The notes under the pieces: generated by a model
The model's input: only the letters and a program-made list of their open reading frames with translations
Told to the model about the DNA's origin: nothing
Databases searched by the model: none
Shown here: one piece after another, positions 57,300-64,000 of the stretch
Layout of the letters: the number at the start of each line of letters is the position of its first letter
How positions within the stretch are numbered: the first letter of the stretch is position 1
Translations under genes and position numbers: made by a program
Assembly (NCBI GenBank): GCA_025024175.1
Contig: QCXZ01000003.1
Location: forward strand, 15,024,392 to 15,088,391
Source of the DNA: Rhyzopertha dominica
Taxonomy: Eukaryota; Arthropoda; Insecta; Coleoptera; Bostrichidae
Length of the DNA stretch: 64,000 bases
Reading direction: 5' to 3'

Positions 57300-57303
57300 T
57301 TAA

Positions 57304-58193
57304 GAAAGCGTACGGAACTATTTCTGCTGTAAATAAATGCCTTTCCAGAATGTATTATTTGCCTATATTGCGCTTGAAAATGAACTTGCATAAAGCATAG
57401 TTTTATGCTGCCTACTACTACTTGAATGCATTTACTGCAAGCAAAACTCGTGCTAAAATAAATAACAAACGTTAACGATAATGACAATGAATTTTGGTAA
57501 TTTTATGAGAAATGAATACCACTCGTTACATCCACGCTTATAAGATCAAAAAAATATTTCAACCGGTTTGCTGTCTAGCTTACAACCGCATTTAGGCGGA
57601 CTTGCTAGTCATTCTCTAAAATGCTTCAGTTAAATTGGTCGTTGCCAATAATATTCAATTATTTACAGTTGCGTCAAAGCAGAAGCAATTTGAAAGACTG
57701 TTTTGTTATGTAATCCTAAGTGGATTTCCGTCGTTTGGCTATACAGTTAACACGCAAGACGCTCGAACAGCGGTTTCATTTCTAGCAATTTGCATTTTCG
57801 TGAGGGTTTAACAACCTAAAGTAAATTGCAAACTACGATATTTGTTTAAAACGTTTCCGCTATCCGCACTTAAAATTTACGATTTCTGGAAACTGCTTCT
57901 AGGAAGAAAAATATGTCAGGCAATGAATTTTATTAGCCATAATTTTTACTTAACATAAAGTGGAAAAGTTGATAGGTAGCTTTATCGTTACGCCATACAG
58001 CGAGCGGGATTGATATCATTATCATTTTTTCTAGATTTCTGTAATATGTATGCATCTTTTAATTTCACAGTTAATGAAATAAATATAAAGATAAAAGAAA
58101 TAATATTTATTGTATTGTAAATACAATTAGGGATAAACCTAACACTAGCAACGAACGCGCTTACTGATGTACAAAAATTTCACAAATAGGTAA
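57304..58193. other. No recognised feature
   Basis: AT-rich sequence with no supported gene. Confidence 0.4.
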
Positions 58194-58430
58194 TACAAGA
58201 GATTTAAAAAGATGTTTGTACGGACCCGCAACCCAGAAGAAGAAATTAGTCTAGGGACTGTAAAATTAAACTTTGCAATCAACGCGGGACAGTTAACATT
58301 TATACCTATGGTGTACGAAACTATGCAAGAAGAAGCGCTACAACGTTTCCTACACAACTCAAAGGAATTAGTATCAAATTCAAACAATTGGGTGCCATAT
58401 AGAACCGTTCCAGGTGGATACAAGCGGTAG
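58194..58430 (+). CDS. Unidentified ORF, possible exon or gene relic
   Basis: The frame is open from 58194, with an ATG at 58212 and stop TAG at 58428-58430. The peptide (MFVRTRNPEEEISLGTVKLN at its start, PMVYETMQEEALQRFLHNSK in the middle, VPYRTVPGGYKR at the end) has mixed, protein-like composition unusual for AT-rich random ORFs. The stop overlaps a GTAGGT that could be a donor site, so it may be an internal exon. No family is recognised and no upstream exon was found. Confidence 0.3.
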   Translation, partial: YKRFKKMFVRTRNPEEEISLGTVKLNFAINAGQLTFIPMVYETMQEEALQRFLHNSKELVSNSNNWVPYRTVPGGYKR

Positions 58431-60339
58431 GTATTATATCACAGATATATCAGATATTTTCTCTTTATAGCGTCAATACTGGCAAGCTTAGACAGCAATA
58501 GGATAAAGCTAAGCACTTTTAATACAGAAATGTTCGTGAAGCATTTGGAATTATGCAGGATAAGATAAGATAAGTCTCCATCGAATGTTATATCCAAATC
58601 ACGAAGAGTGGTTGATCGCATTTGGGCCAGGGCTCTATATCATCCAGGGCATAGTTATAAGCAACAACTGTTCCTGCAGTATTCGTTCACTCTATAGGAT
58701 TCAGTAAAATTCCATGATTTATGATGAATCCACAATTATTTGTAACACTAGACTGTTTATCAGTAAAACCGCATTGCTAAGTAATATAATATTGCATCAG
58801 CATAAATAATTTGTACAAAACCATTTGGAAAATATATTCATATACACAAGCGTACTGTGATACGACAGCCCCTAAGAGGAAATCTCGGCGCTAATTTTAT
58901 TGGTGAGATTGGGACCTTGAAACTTTGAGACAGTCCAATAATCAAAAACCGTAACATTTTGAATAAGCAGTTTCTTAGTACTTAGTACTACCAACAAAAC
59001 GTTGAAACTTTTGCAAATTTAAATACCTATAACAAAAACAGCCACAAACAAATCGACTAAAATTGAGTCCTAATTGAGGTTTTTGCGACTTTCAAACCCA
59101 AAACTATTATCCATCGCCGACCACAATATAAGCCTGATGGAGTTAAGTGAAAGTTTAATATTAGAGGCTTATAAAGGATTAATTTTGTGGCGTTGCAGGT
59201 GTCTGAGGGCTTTTAATCGTACAATAATGAAATGCATGTAAATGAATATGCTCGATCAAACTATGTCAAACAGATTAATAGTGTGTTTGAAGTTGTAAAC
59301 AACACGCTGTACTCAAAATACATACAATATAGATTTTAGAATTCAAGTTAGCCCGCCAAAAAGAGTTTTAAATAAAGTTACATTAGTAGCAATTTGCCAA
59401 GCTTCGGAGATATAAAAATATGTATATAAATAATATTAGGTATTAGATTATATCTAGTAGATTCAGCTAACAAGAGGTTATATTACTTATAAATTGTTCT
59501 ATTTTAACAATTTAAATATTAAATCAGGGTGACAACTAATTTAAAATTAAAGAAAAATAATTAAAGATCAAGTTAGGTACAGTTTGCTAGAAAAACTTTT
59601 TTCTGTTGCACACGTACCGACTACGACAAATATATTAGTTGCAAATTAGTACAAATCTTAAGAGTACTTAACGCTTTTCGTGTTGTACAAATCGTACAGT
59701 TATTTCACGTTCGTATTGTGATTTCACTGACAGCTACGGCTTAAACCACGTGTAAGGAGTGGAAAAGGAGTAACTATACTTTAAAAGAAATCCCAGAGCA
59801 CGCATACGATGATGGCTTTACGACGATCGTAAAGGTATGACAAAAAACGTGTCTATACGGCACCACATAGGTTGGGGGGCAATCAGATTCTCACACAGGA
59901 TGTCACAGCAGAATGACATGCCGTCAAGGGAGCTGCACATTTCTAAATTTGACGATTTAGGAAATTTGGAAGGATGCATTGAAGCTACAACTTAGTCTAT
60001 CAGTATCTATTTATCTATCTGTTTAAAGAACAAATATTGTTATTCTTAGTACAAAATTGCAACCTTCTTAAGCACACTATCTGATAGTATCGGAGTGTTT
60101 ACTTTAAATTCAATGTAACCTATTTATTTAGAAAAAAATGCTTAAGACTTAACATAAAGAAAACAGCCATAAACAAATTCGTTAAACTATAACCCTTAAG
60201 ACTAGAATTTTTTGTTACTTACTGTAGTAAATATAATACAAATCCAAACAAAACACCCCACACACAAGAGGGATAGAACGTAGAGGTGGAGTTAACAGAA
60301 ATCGTGAAACAGGAATGTAAAGATAATATATTGACTATC
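58431..60339. other. No recognised feature
   Basis: AT-rich, with no ORF above about 60 codons and no recognised repeats. Confidence 0.4.
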
Positions 60340-60900
60340 TATGAACAACAAAGGTAATACCGTTACCATCCAACAGAGTATACCAGACTATACTGAATAC
60401 TTAGCAAATACAAATTTATTTTCCATTTTTAATTCAGATCCTACAAGTCGGTTCCAGAAAAAGAATATCAAACGAGGAAAAGTATCAACTAAGACTAATA
60501 AACTCGCAAGCTCAAATTTTATATGGCCTACCAACAATTCACAAAAATGTTATACCTCTGAAACCAGTCGTTCATGACGCCTAATCTTCACCATACTAGT
60601 CCAANTGCAGCATAATCTTGTCTTCTTTCATACCTCTTTTGTATTTATGTGCCCCTAAATAAGCTTTCAAAAAGTCCCAAAAATAAAGTAAGTGATACGT
60701 TGAGAATTTACACAGATCACAGTTGTTTGTTAACTTATATAACTAAGAAGACGATGGATTACATTATAGTTCTGGTGGAAATTTCCTTATCATCAAATTA
60801 TGAAAAATGTCTTACTCTAGACCAGATATGTGGATATTTTCTATATTCTTTAAATTATTTTCCAATAAAAATACTCAATTCAGAAGAAAATAGTTCTTAA
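60340..60900 (+). pseudogene. PLE reverse-transcriptase N-terminal relic
   Basis: The first frame reads DYTEYLANTNLFSIFNSDPT then SRFQKKN, the PLE pre-RT region (...YI..M..LL.D...Y....DPT..F..K.N). After a frame change comes ILYGLPTIHKNVIPLKPVV, the hallmark RLYGLPKIHK....LRPIVS motif of PLE RT finger 2. A further ORF (60649-60900) has ITKKTMDYIIVLVEISLSSN, reminiscent of the segment before the SFDV.SLFT box, though weakly. The frameshift and loss of the catalytic boxes make it dead. It is on the opposite strand from the other PLE pieces. Confidence 0.6.
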
Positions 60901-63900
60901 TTTTATGGACTTAGTTACATCGATATGGAACAAAAACAAATTTTGAACGCTTAAAGAAGTGGAAAATTACCATGTTTAAAAAAACTGATCGTTTTCTTCG
61001 TATGCATTTTTAAAAAGGCCTTTTAAAAAAACCTTCAATTTCTTTTTCTAATTCAAAAATGAAGGGAAAGACCTGCTAGGGATAGAGGGTTGTTCTGACA
61101 ATTCGAATGTTGTGTCCTTCTGAAATAAAATTCACCTGTTACAGAGTTTTACACTAATCTGTCTGCTCGCTTTCACTGATATATTTAACCTGCAAACCAA
61201 GCAGTGAGATTTTTACTCCTAAATTTTAAACCACCCTAAAGATATGCAACGTGCGCTTAACATATGATATAGTTTTGATCTGAAAACAACCGTCAGGTCG
61301 AAACGATCGTCGTATATTATAAAGAGGTGTATGAAACAGCAGTTAAACAGCAAGCTTACTTCCACATTTGATTATTTTTTAATTGATTTAAAATATTTCG
61401 TTATAGTAGCTTAGCAACTTAACACGTTCGAGGCATTGATCGCAGGTTGCGCGCTTCTGGGAACGTGTCAACCTTATTTGGCGGCTAATCTGCTATAAAC
61501 GGTTTCCATAATAACATATTAGATTCCTTTGTAGCTACACCTAAGCTACCACTGCAAATTATATCTAAATTTATTAAAAAGCTTAGTTTAATACGCCTTG
61601 CGGAAAACTGCTTATCAGACATTTGCATTACTCCTTCCACCCACTTATCTGAAGTAGGAAGCTGAATCGCAGCTACTCGCTGCAATTACGTGCATGAACT
61701 TTGAACGCCCGAGATATTAACGGGGATAAAAATAATCGGAAGCAAAATACTGCGATTTAATGGATGGCGCTAATTATGAAAGGGAGGATCCGGCTTCCGA
61801 TGCGCTGGATATCAATTTTCGTTGCAGTGTTCGTCCCATCTTACTGCTTTTTGCGCATGCAACTTTTTCCATTATTAATGGAACTTCCGTGTTTTGTTTA
61901 GAACTATTACGATGGTCCACGACGCAATTTTCGAGCAAATGGGAGACTTCGGTAGGTTCACTCAGACGCGGAAGAACGGAACGGGACGGCTCTCGCTGCC
62001 GCCATAATTCAATCAATAATATGCAAACGGAAGTGACATTTTAAACCGGGATCGCACGCACTGGATCACAGTTACAAACAAAAGCTTTTAGTGCTTATGG
62101 AATTCGTTCATAAGCTCTTTTTAATTAATTTGTTTTGGAGTGTAGTCTGTGCGGTCGCGGATGGTTTGCCTTATTAATTATTTAAATTTTGGGTGTGTGG
62201 AATATTTGTCACCAAAATGGAATTATGAAGAGGATAACTCACATAAACTGCGAATAAAGCTTGTGTATCAAATACTGCACGGAATTATTTTTATTCAAAA
62301 GTACTTTTCCAGGGCTATTATAAATTAAGCTCTACAAGCATACCATAAGGGTTAAAAAGATATCTCTTCCGAATTACCTGATTTCAGTTTTTGCTCTTTA
62401 TCCAATGCAGGTACTTCTCAAATGACATTCTTGCAAATAATTCATTTTGATCAGCACTCATTACTAAGTAGAATACTTCCAACAGTATAATAATGAGTTT
62501 ATATATAGGTTTTGTGTTCAATATGTATCACTTTCAGCGTGTTGTAGTGATACTCCCTATAACAGTATATAATGAGCATAACCTTATCTTACTTACGAAT
62601 AATGCAGTCTCAAAAGGTAGTATTTCTAATATTCGCGGTATGATTAAGAAAAAAATTAAGGCAGAAGCGAACAGCTGGTTTATATTCATCAGGAAACAAT
62701 TAATCAGTATGCTTTAAACGGAGGCGTGCTTAGTTTAATGGCAATAACCCGAAGACTCGAAATTGAATCCTAAACAGTCATGCAAGTATGAAGAAACTAG
62801 TCTAAATAAAATGACTATCAGCTACGGAGACGATCAGGTCGGCCAAAAGCTAGTCTTGGAGGTCAAGAGCGAAGCCTATGCCTGCTTGCGATACACAACA
62901 GTCGCGAAAATTTGCGCCATTTGTTACAATGACAAATCGTGTCCTTTTCCGACAAATAATTAACCTAGAAAATCATGCCAACAGACTTTATTCATACTAG
63001 TCGTTTTGGGTGCTGTCACTGACATCGTTGCACAAAGCAGCTCGCTTGGAATGATGTCCAGTCAAATTAAAGTAGGTTGTAGAGTGGAACTTCATCTTCC
63101 TCATTGTGAATGCAGATTCTGCTTAAGGTTTTATGGTAAACGGAATTTCTCGGTGATAGGATAAACTATTTGGCAAATATGCAGGTAAGAATTTATTTAT
63201 TTTTGGTTTTAACAACTTATACACTTCGCTGCACACAAAGCCCTAAAATTTTGAGTAACACTTAAATCAAGTACAAAGTTAGTTCTAAAGAGTTTTACTA
63301 GAAAGCAATACACTCCGATGAGGGCAGTGCGTAACGCCGTCATTAGTGGAATATATATAAAAGGAAATTGGATGAAATTGACCCTTGTCGTTCAATTTAA
63401 TAAATTGGTAAGCAATGCTGTAATATTTTAGAAATAAGCAGTTTTATGCTTTTAGCACGAATTGCTTATGACATCCTATGAACTTCTACATCACATGCCT
63501 AGATCGTCGCGAGAGGCAATTTTGTAGCATGTGCTTGGCACGCAAACTTTATAACACAAGTAGGTTTCTATGACCAATATGAGTACATTTACCAGAAAGT
63601 AAAATTTGGTTAACATGCCCATTTTGTCTAAGTTTTGCAGATTTAGATGACTTTTAATATTTGTTGCAGTAGCGGCTCGTGGATTTTAAATTTGACAGTG
63701 CTGCTCAGCACAAACGCAAAAATGGTAGAAGAAATTTTATTTAATATTTGATAAACTTGGGAATTCAAAACAAAAACTAGGGGATTGATTTTTAGTAAAA
63801 ATAACGTTAAAAATAAAACATAATACCACACAAAATCACTACTTTCTTTAAACACTAAGTCGATGCGTTGCTTTCTTTTTTTAAAGCATACTTGCCAATT

Positions 63901-64000
63901 TCTTTTTCATTAAGACTTGAAATAGACTGATTGGAAAGAATTGACAAGCATGCTAAAGTTTTAAGCGTGTCCTGACACAGTGCTTTTTATAAGAGTTTTT
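60901..64000. other. No recognised gene; GC-richer island 61740-62180
   Basis: 61740-62180 is GC-richer, non-repetitive, with TAAT-rich and octamer-like (ATGCAAAC near 62021) strings, a possible regulatory island. ORF 62763-62963 has balanced composition (ISYGDDQVGQKLVLEVKSEA) but no recognised family. Donor-like GTAAGA occurs at 63185 without a definable exon. Confidence 0.35.

Noticed and set aside
1..64000. CRISPR array, operon or bacterial defence system
   Set aside because: No regularly spaced repeats and no compact bacterial genes; all evidence points to insect nuclear DNA.

Overview
The window looks like gene-poor, AT-rich nuclear DNA of an insect; the order cannot be fixed from the sequence. 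No bacterial features (operons, ribosome binding sites, CRISPR) are present. The evidence is one spliced immunoglobulin-domain exon with good splice sites, tRNA-derived SINEs, Penelope-like elements with GIY-YIG domains, hAT, Tc1/mariner, copia and LINE relics, and isolated single N bases (2045, 2059, 2114, 6319, 9890, 12626, 13139, 23061, 23096, 54050, 60605).

Host genes: only one confident coding segment is visible, a 175-bp exon on the minus strand (19774-19948) encoding the first half of an Ig V-type domain, so much of the window is probably intron or flank of a cell-surface Ig gene. A second coding-looking stretch with a strong 3' splice site (33359-33605, minus) and an unidentified ORF (58194-58430, plus) are candidates only. 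Several GC-richer non-repetitive islands (about 2640-2930, 6640-7110, 11530-11960, 27830-28150, 49000-49330, 53280-53840, 61740-62180) look like possible regulatory islands; the 6.9-kb one holds two opposed POU octamers around TAAT sites.

Mobile DNA, left to right: a Penelope-like element (PLE) with inverted arms, a 34-nt one-sided extension and a 12-bp target duplication (1-1667); a decayed LINE (8.7-10.0 kb) bordered by a 1.4-kb DD41D Tc1/mariner element (10023-11417); a hAT-like end next to a THAP-like fragment (15.6-16.2 kb); a MITE family in two opposite copies (17814-18153, 51592-51957); a possible LINE relic (21 kb); a PLE relic (22.2-22.9 kb); a hAT element with perfect 8-bp target duplication (24857-25703); a PLE GIY-YIG piece fused to a copia RT/RNase H piece (26.0-26.75 kb); three copies of one SINE family (29.4, 38.2, 50.5 kb) and one of another (33.9 kb); a full-length 2.9-kb DD41D element with about 700-bp inverted repeats (34981-37914); hAT, DD41D and Tc1 relics at 42.9-44.2, 46.8 and 52.4-53.0 kb; a second PLE copy (54.2-55.05 kb); a 1.8-kb near-perfect palindrome bounded by TTAA (55522-57303); and a PLE RT relic (60.3-60.9 kb).

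The most interesting signal is RNA-based. Two dispersed loci (29965-30085 and 49640-49755) carry a textbook type I hammerhead ribozyme: core CTGATGA, stem II, GAAA, a tiny stem III and a long stem I. The second lies in a 280-bp tandem dimer, the architecture of hammerhead-carrying non-autonomous retroelements (retrozymes). Related hammerhead-like hairpins sit in the inverted arms of the first PLE, in the second PLE and at 34.29 kb, so hammerhead motifs recur in at least five places in 64 kb.
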